Assembly (NCBI RefSeq): GCF_017562075.2
Contig: NC_054083.1
Location: forward strand, 744,001-808,000
Origin: Anopheles merus
Taxonomy: Eukaryota; Arthropoda; Insecta; Diptera; Culicidae
Direction: 5' to 3'
Length of the DNA: 64,000 bases
Below, piece by piece: positions 33,380-44,545 of the stretch. The notes beneath the pieces were generated by a model. That model saw only the letters and a program-made list of their open reading frames with translations, searched no databases and was not told the origin of the DNA. The position numbers and the translations under genes were made by a program. Position 1 is the first letter of the stretch, and each line of letters begins with the position of its first letter.

Positions 33380-35833
33380 TGTTTCTAAAATGGCTCAACT
33401 GATAGACGGTAAGCAGATTGCCAGGGAAATACAAGAAGAGCTGCAAAAAAAAATCGAGTCATGGAAAGCTCAAGGGCATCGTTCTCCGCAGCTGACTGCA
33501 ATACTAATTGGAGATGATCCAGCTAGTACTACCTATGTTAATAACAAAATGAAGGTAAGTAAGGTATCACTTACGAAGGGAATTGAGAACGATTCAGGGG
33601 CCACATTAATTATTAATAACAAATAACAATTTTTTTATTCTTTTGTATGATACTTTATACACTTGGAGTGCCAGTTTTCTGTTTGTTACCCTGGCCCCCA
33701 AGCACTTTTTGAAATTGTATGTGACTTTCATATATGATAGTCATCATTTATTGCAAGGAAATAGCGATCATGAAAATAACTTATATTTACATGTTTAGTA
33801 TATTTAAAGTAATATCTGTTATATGAAGGAAAGAAAATTCACAACATCGATGAAATACATATGTGGTTACAGTATATTTATCAAAGAAATTATTATTTTC
33901 TATTTACACCTGTTCTCACTTTCCTCTGAATCGTTATCCGGTTGCTATGGATCGCAATCCATGAGAATGGATCGCAATCAACTACGTCTGAATCGTTGTC
34001 AGCTACATTGGGATCGTTTTAAGCTACGTTTGGATCGCTCTCAGCTCCGTTTGAATTTTACAGTAGCTCGCGCAAATTTCGTTGCCGCGCAAAGTTTATT
34101 TAGTGACTGCTTGGCGTACCGCACGATTCACATCATAACAGACAATATGAAAAGCAACAATTTCATATTGTTCTTTGTTCGAACCCAATTGAGAACTTGT
34201 GTTGAAAACCCATTTTTAGGCAATGAATTGACTTTGAATTAAATTGAAATTTGACAGATTTGACGGCTTCTACGCATCAGAATAGATCCAGACCGTCCCT
34301 CCATAGCAAAGAAGGAATATCCGACTAAATCTCGAAAGCCTAAACAGGATGACCACGTAGGCCGTTACGTCATAAAGAAGAAGATTGTGCAGGTTTGTTT
34401 GGAAAACTTGGTCAAATAATCAATCAAGTATGAATGGTGATGTAAGCCTCTAATAAAAAATACGATTAGATTTTACAATCCAATGTATTAATTATTTAAT
34501 TCTTTTTATGGGATGCAAATGTGTCCCCCGGTCACTGAATAAATGATTGCGCTGCAATGAAATTTGCGCGAGCTACCGCAAAATCCAAAGGTAGCTGAGA
34601 GCGATCCAAACGTTGCTGAAAACTATCCAAACGTAGCTGAAAACGATTCAGACGTAGTTGATTGCGATCCATTCTCATAAATTGCGATCCATAGCAACCG
34701 GATAACGATTCAGAGGAAAGTGAGAATAGGTGTATATGCTCTATTCTTGACCCTTGATTGAAAATCAATAAATTATTCATAAAAAAAAACTTGTACGTTT
34801 GCATGAACCCCTATACATTACACGGTTATTGAACATTTTGTAGATTTTGTTACAAAATGTCATGATCATACTTCTCAACTATAAGAATATATTAAGATTT
34901 AAAGTCAATAACTCTTGGTTATCATATATGATAGCAATAATTCTTCACATCCTGGCCACCCACCCCCCCCTCCGAGGGCACACAAGGTGTTACAAATAAC
35001 AACTAAACACTACTTTTCGGTGCACTTTTAGGCTGCAGCTGATGTTGGAATCGAAAGTAAAACAGAACGCTTCGGTACTGAAATTACAGAAGAGCAACTT
35101 CTTGAACGTATTGACCAATTAAACAACGATGACGCAGTTGATGGAATTTTGATTCAGTTACCGGTACCAAATCATATTGATGAAAGAAAAGTATGTAATG
35201 CAGTATCATGCGACAAAGATGTGGATGGCTTCAACGAACGTAATATTGGTCGACTTTGTTTGGATATGAATACCTTGATTCCGTGTACACCGTTAGGAGT
35301 GCAGGAACTAATTAAACGAACAGGAATTGAAACCTTTGGGAAGAATGCCGTAGTTGTAGGCAGATCAAAAAATGTGGGAATGCCAATAGCTATGTTGTTG
35401 CACGCAGATGGACGAAATGACACATGTGCCATGGACTGTACAGTAACTATATGCCACCGGTTTACTCCACCTCAAGAACTTAAAAGGTTTTGTCAAACAG
35501 CTGATATAATAGTGACGGCTACTGGTGTTCCGGGACTTATAACATCAGATATGATAAAAGAGGGAGCTGCTATAATTGATGTTGGTATAACTAGAATAAC
35601 AGATCCATCAACAGGAAAAAAGAAGTTAGTAGGAGATGTTGATTTCGAAGGTAAGTTTCGTCTATCAAGTTTTATGTAAAAATGTTGACACTTTTTTCTT
35701 ACTAGAGGTTCGCAAAAAAGCTGGCTTGATTACTCCAGTGCCGGGAGGAGTTGGACCCATGACTGTTGCGATGCTGATGAAAAATACAATGATTGCTGCT
35801 AAAAACTTGGCTAAGAAAAGAAATGCATTTTAA
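33380..35833 (+). CDS. MTHFD2: Bifunctional methylenetetrahydrofolate dehydrogenase/cyclohydrolase, mitochondrial type
   Basis: Core exons 33380..33554, 35032..35650 and 35706..35833, with GTAAGT donors. From ATG 33390 they give 303 residues. In the family the enzyme oxidises 5,10-methylene-THF with NAD and hydrolyses the methenyl product to 10-formyl-THF in mitochondrial one-carbon metabolism. Visible signatures: DDPASTTYVNNKMK (substrate-site Tyr and Lys, near residues 42-55), DGILIQLPVP, VDGFNERNIGR, VVVGRSKNVGMPIAMLL (dinucleotide fold), IIDVGI and TPVPGGVGPMTVAMLM. The open frame continues upstream of ATG 33390 to an acceptor at 33379, so an earlier exon is expected; the 22918..23219 exon fits. 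Intron 33555..35031 holds a fold-back transposon. Insect genes of this type are also called Nmdmc. No stops or frameshifts. Confidence 0.96.
33907..34732. mobile_element. 826 bp fold-back element in the MTHFD2 intron
   Basis: CACCTGTTCTC at the left and its near inverse at the right, TA on both sides. Arms of about 190 bp contain iterated 21 bp units (GTTTGGATCGCTCTCAGCTAC type). The termini resemble those of 8466..8952 (CRCCTGTTYYC), so the two are probably sister families. The centre contains a SINE-B fragment. Confidence 0.75.
34262..34385 (+). repeat. Diverged SINE-B fragment
   Basis: GACCGTCCCTCCATAGCAAA, ATATCCGACTA and GTAGGCCGTTACG follow the order of the SINE-B copy in the right-hand tandem array; A/GAA-rich tail. 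Confidence 0.5.
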
Positions 35834-36427
35834 ATATTGTTATGTATTAAATAATATTGGAAGTTCATGTAACAATCGTAACTTATGTTCATTGTTTTTT
35901 TTATTACTCTTTAACATCATATGTCAAAGCTATTCGAATCTAGCGATTATCACGCACCAAGAGTTTGAAACCAAATTTACACACGTAAGTTAGCAATCGG
36001 CATACCCTTGTATTCCATTTTCCATATTTGACGTATTCAGTAATGTTGGAAACTGTTATAAGGTTCTAACAAACTGTCAGCTAAGGCGATGTTTTGTGTA
36101 TGGACATAGGCATAAAAAGGGAGAAAACCGCGCAAAATGGGACAATTGCGATAAAAACACCCAAGAGCGAAGATAACGGAGAATAAAGAAAAAAAAAACT
36201 AATTTTTTGGTGCACCCTCAGTGCTTACCTATCAAATTGACTTTGTTCTCTTATTTTTTGGTTAGAGCGCCAGTTTCTAACATTCCAAAAAAATAGTTTG
36301 GAACACATCGACGCTTAAAACTAAATCGCGAAACGAAAAATATCGGTAGCCACCGAAATACCGTTAGTGTAGAATCGCGCTCGTGATAAAAAGGAAAACG
36401 TTCACTAGGTCGAGTAGTGCAAACACC
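35834..36427. other. Downstream of MTHFD2, no gene
   Basis: ATTAAA at about 35848 could be the polyadenylation signal of MTHFD2. Otherwise nothing is recognised. Confidence 0.4.
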
Positions 36428-36739
36428 ATGGATTTCATGCAGTATTTACACGGAGTGGAACGGGAGAAAGCAAACATTCCCGTAGCGAGTCGGACGGCAG
36501 GACGCAATAGTTCCTTCACAACGTCCTTTAGCTCGCTCGTAATGTGTGAAGCTGTAGCAGAATCTTCGCGTGAGGCGGGCACGAGCAGGTGCGTCACGGG
36601 CCGTGACGCGACACCAAGAATGCAGGTGCGGGACCACATCGCGACAGACTCAATCCATGACTCCAGGGCTGCAGTAATGACTACTGGCAACGTAGGTGAG
36701 ACCTTTTCTGCGTCTGCAAAACGCTTAGACCCAGCGTAA
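36428..36739 (+). CDS. Unknown 103-residue open frame
   Basis: ATG in a good insect context (AACACCATGG), Ser/Thr/Arg-rich, no transmembrane or zinc motif. It lies upstream of the hairpin array and could belong to the leader of LTR-2. Function unknown; it may be non-coding. Confidence 0.2.
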   Translation: MDFMQYLHGVEREKANIPVASRTAGRNSSFTTSFSSLVMCEAVAESSREAGTSRCVTGRDATPRMQVRDHIATDSIHDSRAAVMTTGNVGETFSASAKRLDPA

Positions 36740-37107
36740 GATCCGCGAATCACATAAAAGACAGCAACGAATAAAGCAACTAGAGCGTGAGTAAATCATA
36801 TCCGTGGGCTTGAAAAGGATGAGGAACGGTGCCGGGCAACAGATCGTTCGGGCGCACCGTATCCTGATCAATTTGGCTACGGGCATCACGAGCCGCACGG
36901 GGACATGTTCCGGGGTCAAACCCCTTCCCCGCCGTGTATTGACCTCGACCACAATGGTGATGCGAATCGGACGCACGTCAGTGGCGACACAACTACACAC
37001 ACATGCCCTGATAAACGTCATTACCTAAATCATGATGTTACAGTGAGCGTAAATAAGAACTATTTTATATTTTGCATAATAAAAAAAATAAAATAAATAA
37101 ATATGGT
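36740..37107. other. No recognisable feature
   Basis: Sequence leading into the hairpin array; ends in an A-rich run. Confidence 0.4.
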
Positions 37108-38056
37108 TCGGTGTCTCCGAGTGGACGTTAACCGATAATTACCGCAAAAGATAGATACTCCCCGAGTGGAGAATTAAAGATATCAGGGAGGATAGCATAA
37201 TATCGGTGTCTCCGAGTGGGCATAAACCCGAAAATAATCTTAGAATTTGTTTAATTAAATTAATAAAAAAAAAACAATGTTTGGTGTCCCCGAGAGGATG
37301 TAAAACCAATGATAATTATTATTATACTAATAGTAATAATAATTATAACAAAGAAAAATACTCCCAGAGTGGAACATTCACGAACCCTACGAGAATATGA
37401 AGCCATCGGTGTCCCTGAGTGGACGTAAACCCGAAAATAATCATATAGTTTAGATAAGTGAAACAACACAAATTAACTGAAAAAATCGGTGTCTCCGAGT
37501 GGACGTAAAACCGATAACCTTAGAATTTGTATAATTAAAATAAAAAAAAAGAAAAACATTGTTTGGTGTCCCCGAGTGGACGTAAAACCAATAACAATTA
37601 TTATTATACTAATAGTAATAATAATTATAGCAAAGAAAAATACTCCCAGAGCGGAACATTTACGAACCCTCCGAGGACATCAAGCCTTCGGTGTCCCCGA
37701 GTGGACGTAAACCCGGAAATAATCATATAATTTAGATAAGTAAAACAACACAAATTAACTTAAAAAAAAATCGGTGTCTCCGAGTGGACGTAAAACCGAT
37801 AGTTACCGTAAAAGAGAGATGCCCTTCGAGCGTAGGATTCAAGATACCTGTGATGATAACAAAATATCGGTGTCCCCGAGTGGACGTAAACCCGATAATT
37901 ATAACAAAAGAGAGATTCTCTCCGAGCGGAGAATTCGAAATCCCCGTGAGGATATTAGGACATCAGTGCTCCAGGTGGACGTTAACCTGAAAATGTACCT
38001 AAAAATGGAAAATTGGAGGAATATTGTTCGGTGTCTCCGAGTGGACATAAAGCCGA
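37108..38056 (+). repeat. Array of 11 hairpin motifs (GGTGTCYCCGAGTGGACG units)
   Basis: A 28-29 base motif starts at about 37108, 37203, 37281, 37406, 37486, 37563, 37688, 37771, 37867, 37963 and 38028. Each begins with a 4-base stem strand and ends with its complement: TCGG/CCGA in most, TTGG/CCAA at 37281 and 37563, TCAG/CTGA at 37963. The inner GTCYCC/GGAC can also pair. A second motif (TACTCCCCGAGYGGAG..) alternates with it. 37203..37485 and 37486..37770 form a 283 bp direct duplication. Confidence 0.8.
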
Positions 38057-38514
38057 TAATTACTGCATAAAAGAGATAATTTTTTTACTACAATTTACGA
38101 CCCCTAATAATAACATAAAAACAATAATCACCGCATATAAGTGTTATTTAACACATTATTCAAAAAACATTATTTTATGATATATCCATGATTCGTTATC
38201 TACGAAAGAACACAAGTTCGAAATTACTAATGTCTGACAGTCATAGCGTGTGGGACCTTTCGGGAATATTTTATTTATATATGTTTACGTATTTGAGAGT
38301 GTAAGTAGGTGTATGTATATATTTATATAGATGTATATGGTTTTATGTATATACATATATGTATGTATGTATATATGGATACATGTACATGCATGTATGG
38401 ATGTATATAGGCAGCAAGTACAGTTCTTTAGAGATAAATGCTCGTTAATTACCCTTACAATTTTCACTATTCATGTACAACCACAAAAACAAAAATAATT
38501 TGTACAAGATATTA
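38057..38514. repeat. AT-rich DNA with GTAT/ACAT simple repeats
   Basis: Degenerate (GTAT)n, (ATAC)n runs at about 38280..38410. Similar TATGTGTGTTT runs occur on the other side of LTR-3 (42820..42920), so both may be leader sequence of LTR-2 split by LTR-3. Confidence 0.5.
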
Positions 38515-38518
38515 TACT

Positions 38519-38664
38519 TGCGGTGGATTGCTTATAGCAATGTCTTAGTTGTAATCAAGTAGCCATTGGTTACAGCAACCGTGGTTACACTGAATATCGA
38601 ATAAATGTAGTTAGTCTTAGTTCACTCTTAGAACGGTTTACATCGTCTTTCAATCGCTCCTACA
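38519..38664 (+). repeat. 5' LTR of LTR-3
   Basis: 146 bp starting TGCGG and ending CTCCTACA; the 3' LTR starts TGTGG and is otherwise the same by eye. Contains AATAAA near 38601. Confidence 0.93.
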
Positions 38665-38730
38665 TTGGTGACCCCGACGTGATCTCCGGATTGTTATTAG
38701 TTCTCCTAATTTGAAAATTTGTGAACGAAC

Positions 38731-39486
38731 ATGTCTACCGAAAACGTTACTAACGAAGAAACTTCCCCTGCTACTGCAGCCGTTTCGGTTAAACTTCCGG
38801 AATTCTGGAAGAACGATCCATCATTGTGGTTTTCGCAAGCTGAAATTCAGTTTTTGTTGGCCGGCGTTCATAAGGATGAAACAAAATTTTATCATATTGT
38901 CGCTAAACTCAAACAATCCGTGCTTTGTCATATCGCCGATTATGTAAAACAGCCTCCTGCGACAGGAAAATATGAAGCCGTTAAGCAGCGCCTCATCTCT
39001 CGATTCGAGCTCACGGAACAAGCCAAAATGGATCAGCTACTTGGATCGTACGATTTTGGAGACCTTCGTCCTACGCATCTTTTAACGAAGATGCAGGAAC
39101 TTGCTGCCGGATTGAATGTGAATGATTCCTTGTTAAAAAGACTATTTCTGCAAAAACTTCCAGCTAATATACGTGCAATACTTAGCATCCACGATGGAAG
39201 TCTTTCGAAGCTGGCGGAGATGGCAGATAAAATGATAGAAATGGCTCCTCAAACATCAGTTATCCATGCTTCTGTGCAAAAAGAAACGACGGAAAATTTA
39301 GCAGAAGAAGTTGCTGCCATGAAAGTAGAGCTACGCCAAATGAAAGCACGGCAACCTGAGCGCGGTCGATTGCGTTCCACTTCTCAAAATCGTACCAATG
39401 AAAACATCTGTTGGTATCACCGGAAGTATGGAAATCGAGCTACGCGATGTCGAAGCCCTTGTCAGTATCATCAGTCAAAAAACTAG
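38731..39486 (+). CDS. Gag of LTR-3
   Basis: 251 residues. LPEFWKNDPSLWFSQAE (about 22-38) and RLISRFELTEQAKMDQLL (about 90-107) are capsid motifs of this retrotransposon group. Near the C-terminus, CWYHRKYGNRATRCRSPC is the C-x2-H-x9-C-x3-C (CHCC) zinc finger that, from memory, marks CsRn1-clade Gag instead of the usual CCHC. The last codons before the stop are part of an AAAAAAC slippery sequence, so some ribosomes would shift into pol. Intact frame. Confidence 0.92.
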   Translation: MSTENVTNEETSPATAAVSVKLPEFWKNDPSLWFSQAEIQFLLAGVHKDETKFYHIVAKLKQSVLCHIADYVKQPPATGKYEAVKQRLISRFELTEQAKMDQLLGSYDFGDLRPTHLLTKMQELAAGLNVNDSLLKRLFLQKLPANIRAILSIHDGSLSKLAEMADKMIEMAPQTSVIHASVQKETTENLAEEVAAMKVELRQMKARQPERGRLRSTSQNRTNENICWYHRKYGNRATRCRSPCQYHQSKN

Positions 39487-39520
39487 ATTTCCGCCCATCC
39501 GAAATCGGCGAGGTGGGCGG
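39477..39520 (+). promoter_or_regulatory. Candidate -1 ribosomal frameshift signal of LTR-3
   Basis: Slippery heptamer A AAA AAC at 39477..39483, in the gag frame, directly before the TAG stop. After a 7-base spacer there is a stem CCGCCC (39491..39496) with GGGCGG (39515..39520). A -1 slip enters the pol frame (LDFRPSE...). Geometry matches canonical eukaryotic -1 signals. Confidence 0.75.
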
Positions 39521-42500
39521 ATTAAGAATTAGTCGCCGTCTGCAAATCTTCGACAAATCTTCTAGTATTCGGTTCTTAATCGACACGGGATCGGATGTAT
39601 CGATAATACCTGCATCCAAGATAGAGAAGACTCGAGAACCATCGCCGTTTTTACTCCATGCAGCAAACGGAACGAAAATACGAACGTATGGGAGCAAGTT
39701 TGTTTCAGTGGATCTCGGACTACGCCGAAAGTTTTCGTGGAATTTTTTGCAAGCCGACGTTACTTCTGCAATTATTGGTGCCGATTTCCTCGCGCATTTT
39801 GGTCTTCTTGTAGATCTTGGAAACAGAAGACTTATTGATGGTGGTACGAAATTACACACTGTTTGTGGATTATCGAAATCTTCGGTTTACGGTGTAACAA
39901 CTATAGCAAAAGATCATCCTTTTCGAGACTTGCTGGTCGAATTTCGAGAAATCACCGCCCCGCCGACAATGCGCACTGAGGTAAGACATAATGTAACCCA
40001 TCATATTCAAACCACTGGACCTCCAGTTGCTTCCAAACCTCGTAGAATGCCGCCAGACAAACTCCAAGCCGCTAAAAAAGAATTTGAGACCATGATGGAG
40101 CTCGGGATTTGTCGCCCTTCCAAAAGCAGTTGGGCAAGTCCACTTCATTGCGTACCGAAAAAGAATGGTCAATGGCGCTTTGTCGGAGATTACAGGAGTT
40201 TAAACCGGATAACTGTGCCAGATCGTTATCCTGTGCCACATATTCACGATTTGCTAAACAATTTCTTAGGTAAGAATTGTTTTACCACTCTAGATTTGGT
40301 ACGAGCATATCATTTTGTTCCGGTCGAGGAAAGCGACGTTCCAAAGACTGCTGTAATCACTCCGTTCGGGCTCTTTGAATTTACCAAGATGCAATTTGGA
40401 TTATGCAACGCGAGCCAGACATTTCAGCGCTTTATGCATCATGTCTTCGGTGATTTGGATTTTGTGGTGGTGTTTGTCGATGATATATGCATTGCATCGT
40501 CTAATGAGGAGGAACACCTATCGCACGTGCGAACTGTCTTTGAGCGTCTCAAATCAAACGGCTTGGTACTGAACTTGGACAAATGCAAGTTTGTCCAAAC
40601 AGAAGTTAACTTTTTGGGGTATCACATCAATGCATCTGGTATCAAACCTCAAGCTAATCGCGTTCAAGCCGTTGTTGATTACAGTCGTCCGATTACGGTG
40701 AAGGATCTTCGACGATTTTTGGCATTGCTGAATGGTTACAAACGCTTCATCCGGAATGCTGTCTCATTGCAACAACCATTGCAAGCACTCATTATTGGGA
40801 ATCGAAAAAACGATACAAGAAAACTTCAGTGGACGATCGAAGCAGACGAAGATTTCGTGAAATGCAAGGAAAGTTTAGCAAACGCAGCTTTATTGTCCTA
40901 TCCTGACTCGTCAAAACGAATGGGACTGATGATTGATGCTTCGGATACAGCGGCAGGAGCTACTCTACAACAAAATGTCGCTGGCGCATGGCAACCGCTG
41001 GGGTTCTTCTCGCAGAAATTTTCCCCTTCACAGAAAAAGTATTCTGTCTTCGGTCGCGAGTTAACAGCCATGAAATTAGCGGTGCAGTATTTTCGACATC
41101 TAGTGGAAGGGAGAGAATTCACTGTTTATACTGATCATCGTCCGCTCACGTATGCTCTGAATTCTAATTCAAATCATCTTCCTCATGAAGAACGATATTT
41201 GCAGTACATTTCGAGTTTCACAAAAGATATTCGGCACATTAGTGGCAAAGACAATTCTGCTGCAGACGCATTATCCAGAGTCAACACCATCTCAGCTCCT
41301 TCAACAGTGGATTTTGAATTATTATCGAAAGCGCAGCATGACGATCCAGAACTACAGAAGCTACTTGCTGATCGAACTACATCAATGAACTTGCAGTTAA
41401 GATCATCTGTTTCAACTAATCAATTGCTGTATTGTGATGTGTCGGATAATGTACATGTCAGACCGTATGTACCAGAGAAGTTACGGTTAGAAGTTCTTCG
41501 CAACATCCATTGCCTTTCTCATCCCGGTGTTCGAGCAACGAGAAAAATGGTTGCGCGAAGGTTTGTTTGGCCCTCAATGAATCGAGACGTCGCCCGCTTC
41601 GTCAGATCTTGTATTGATTGTCAACGATCGAAAATCCATCGGCATACATCTGCGGCGCTCAACGAATTCGAGCTTCCAAAAAGTCGTTTCCGCCATGTTC
41701 ATATCGATTTGGTTGGACCACTTCCGACGTCGAACGGAAAGCGGTATTTATTAACGATGATCGACCGGTTTAGTCGTTGGCCGGAAGCAGTTCCTTTGCC
41801 AGATATACTAGCAGAAACAGTCGCTAAAGCATTTTGCGAATGTTGGATTTCTCGGTTTGGTGTTCCAGAAACAATCACGACCGATCAAGGACGACAATTT
41901 GAATCCGAATTGTTCACGGAATTGACGCGGCTTCTTGGGGCTCTCCGTATTCGTACTACAGCGTATCATCCCGAAGCTAACGGTCTTATCGAGCGTTTTC
42001 ATCGAACGTTAAAAACTTCGCTCACTTGTGTCGATTCGAAACGTTGGTGCGATAAACTGCCGTTGGTCCTGCTCGGTTTGCGAACTGTTATCAGGGAAGA
42101 TATCGATTGTTCTGTTGCCGAGATGACATACGGACAGCCACTACGAATTCCTGGCGATTTTTTGGAACCCTCGAAGACGGAAATATGTCGCTCAGAGTTT
42201 GCCAAACTGCTTTGCCGGACCATGCAACAAATTGGACCAATCAGAAACTCGCATCATGACAAACGATCGGTATTTGTTCCGAAGGATTTGCAAAGTTGCA
42301 AAAGCGTTTTTGTTCGAATCGATTCAGTCAAGCGGCCTCTTACACACCCATACGAGGGACCTTTTCAAATAATCGAAAGGCATGAAAAGTATATGGACTT
42401 AAATATGAACGGTGAGAAACGAAGGATTTCGATTGATCGTATTAAACCAGCATATATTTGCGAAAAGGATTCGAATGAAGATAACGAAAGAACAAAAGTT

Positions 42501-42536
42501 ACGCCATCCGGTCACCGTGTTCGTTTCTTGGCGTAA
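39482..42536 (+). CDS. Pol of LTR-3 (protease, reverse transcriptase, RNase H, integrase)
   Basis: About 1,017 residues after the frameshift, no internal stop. In order: aspartic protease (FLIDTGSDVSII); reverse transcriptase with FVGDYRSLN, TTLDLVRAYH, QFGLCNASQTFQR and the catalytic FVDDICIAS; RNase H (GLMIDASD, FTVYTDHRPLTYAL, DNSAADALSR); integrase with the HHCC finger (HPGVRATRKM ... CIDCQRSK) and DDE core (HIDLVGPLP, TTDQGRQFES, YHPEANGLIERFHR). All catalytic residues are visible. The 3' end, with its stop at 42534, is close to the purine tract. Together with near-identical LTRs this suggests recent activity. The start is set by the frameshift, not by an ATG. Confidence 0.95.
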
Positions 42537-42549
42537 CTGAGGGGGACTC

Positions 42550-42695
42550 TGTGGTGGATTGCTTATAGCAATGTCTTAGTTGTAATCAAGTAGCCATTGG
42601 TTACAGCAACCGTGGTTACACTGAATATCGAATAAATGTAGTTAGTCTTAGTTCACTCTTAGAACGGTTTACATCGTCTTTCAATCGCTCCTACA
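42550..42695 (+). repeat. 3' LTR of LTR-3
   Basis: 146 bp, preceded by the purine tract and followed by the TACT duplication. Confidence 0.93.
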
Positions 42696-42961
42696 TACTC
42701 ATCCTAGTTCATACATTTACTTCCGTACATTTAATCCGTATTACTTATAATTATATGAAATTCCAAGAAAATCAAGATCGTATTAAAGGAATACTTCACT
42801 GTCTATGATAATATATAATGATATGTACATGGGTATGTGTGTTTGTGTACGTGCATATGTGTGGATATGTGTATTTATGTATACAGATGTACATATGCAT
42901 TTATGAATACATATGCAGTTGTATCCATCAATACGCGTCTACATATCTTACAAAACGCAAT

Positions 42962-44260
42962 ATGATAAATTCTTCAACATATAATTTTAGCAAAAGTAAC
43001 AAAACAGCACCGGACGTCGAAGCGTTAGTAAAGGCTCTGCGAGAAGAGAAAATGCGTAACGCTAAATTGTCCTCACTATTGGCTAAAAAATCTATGCAGG
43101 CGAATTGTTGGTTAGAAGAACCGATTGAAAATTCTGGGTTGAGAACATCACCACGGGCAGCTCCAACCCCACTTCATGATCCATTGCAATTTTCTAACGA
43201 ACCATCCATAATATCAACAATGTCTTTCGCTACGCTTCAAATATCCGAGTGTAAGCCCAAAGAGGGGGAGGATGAAATCGATAAGAAAATATTCGTTCGT
43301 TGGAAGGATCAATTCGAAGCAGGAATGCATTTCGCTGGTATTACTAGTGAATTCATGAAAATAAGCGCTTTCAAAATAAAGGCAGGAAGTAAGTTGATAG
43401 ATATGCTCGATAGTATTCAGTCTATCATCAAGTATGCAAACGAAGAACTACGTCCATACTCAAATGCGATTCAAAGATTGGAGACGCATTACAACTTACG
43501 TGACTACATATTCCTGCGGAAGCAAAAACTACGATCGTCAACTCAAAATATCGATGAAACAGATTTGGCTTACGTTGAAAGAATTATCGAACTTGCTAAG
43601 CTATGTGACTACAATGACGAACAAATGACTGAAATAGTAGTAGACGTGATTCAATCGCATGCTTTGAACGTAAGGATTCGCGAAGCAGCAAGGAAAATTG
43701 TACGTAAAAACGGTACTATTACAAACTTAATAGACAAGGTGCGAGAATGTGAGATCGAAAAGCTAAACGAAGAAATATTTAAAAATAACGTTCAGCAAAC
43801 CAGGGCTCCTGCAGAAGTAGCAGCGGTATGACGCAGACCCCAAACTGGTTACGGAGCTCGATCCAAAACAATAGAGCGGGATAACTGGAAGAACATGTAC
43901 GGACCTCAAAGACCTTATCAACAATCGGGGAGCATGCAAAAAGGCAGAGGCATGCATAGAGATAATGCAGATAAAAATTCAGGCACACGACGACCACAGT
44001 GCTGGAGATGTACGAGCTTTTTCCATACTCCAGGAAATTGTCACGCTATCGACAAACGCTGCCGTCGTTGTCAATCCATGGGCCACATCGAACGCGCGTG
44101 TAACAATTATGCAGGAACAAAACGCCGCCCAGCAGAGGAAGAAGGACCGCACCATCCAAAAATACGGAAGATCGCAGCAATCACAAATGGAGAAGACAAT
44201 GTGAGCGTAATAGCGGATGAGGACAAAGAAACCGTAAGTCTGTCCGAAACAAACAATTAG
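42962..44260 (+). pseudogene. Gag of LTR-2, one in-frame stop
   Basis: 432 sense codons interrupted by a single TGA at 43829..43831. Residues about 95-280 are capsid-like (FVRWKDQFEAGMHFAGI, IQRLETHYNLRDYIFLRKQK). After the stop the same frame continues to two CCHC knuckles (CWRCTSFFHTPGNC and CRRCQSMGHIERAC). The frame ends at TAG 44258, downstream of a GTAAGT donor-like site at 44234. It belongs to a different gypsy lineage from LTR-1/LTR-4. Confidence 0.8.
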
Positions 44261-44545
44261 GGATGTCATTTCATCGTATAATGTTTTTCGTATTATCCTT
44301 AAACGATATTAAAATTTTCATGGTATGTTTCCAATTTACTTCATAGTTATTGAATGGTAGAACGAACTCCTTATTATACAATCTTATTAACGCTGAAATA
44401 TAATCCACATTTTCAAAAATTAAATAGCATCCCAATTAATCTAGTTCAACAAAACAACTTGCGACTGTGAAAGAAAAAATAGTTAGGAAAATGAATGTCG
44501 CTTGATAAATTTCATACACTCTTACTCACAGATTTTTTTTTACAG
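44234..44545 (+). other. Candidate intron joining gag to pol in LTR-2
   Basis: Starts ACC|GTAAGT, ends in CTTACTCAC, a T-rich run and TACAG|GCA. It is 312 bases, AT-rich, contains the gag stop and several other stops. Both borders are in phase 0, so removal fuses the end of gag (..EDKET) with the start of the protease region (AEVMAID..). Gag alone would come from unspliced RNA and Gag-Pol from spliced RNA. Confidence 0.5.

Larger units (their letters stand above)
38519..42695 (+). mobile_element. LTR-3: young, apparently intact CsRn1-type Ty3/gypsy element
   Basis: 146 bp LTRs (38519..38664 and 42550..42695) differ at one visible position. TACT is duplicated at 38515 and 42696. The primer site TGGTGACCCCGACGTGA (38666) matches tRNA-Trp from memory, the primer type reported for CsRn1-clade elements. 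A purine tract (GAGGGGGACTC) precedes the 3' LTR. gag and pol are complete and overlap with a -1 frame change. Inserted in DNA upstream of the LTR-2 gag. Confidence 0.95.

Noticed and set aside
37108..38056. CRISPR-like array
   Set aside because: The genome is eukaryotic, repeats are unequal in spacing and the 283 bp duplication shows ordinary tandem growth; no cas genes.
37489..38070. Reading the hairpin array as a repeated protein (SPSGRKPD units)
   Set aside because: Frames shift between copies and are broken by stops, and the stem covariation is better explained by structure than by coding.
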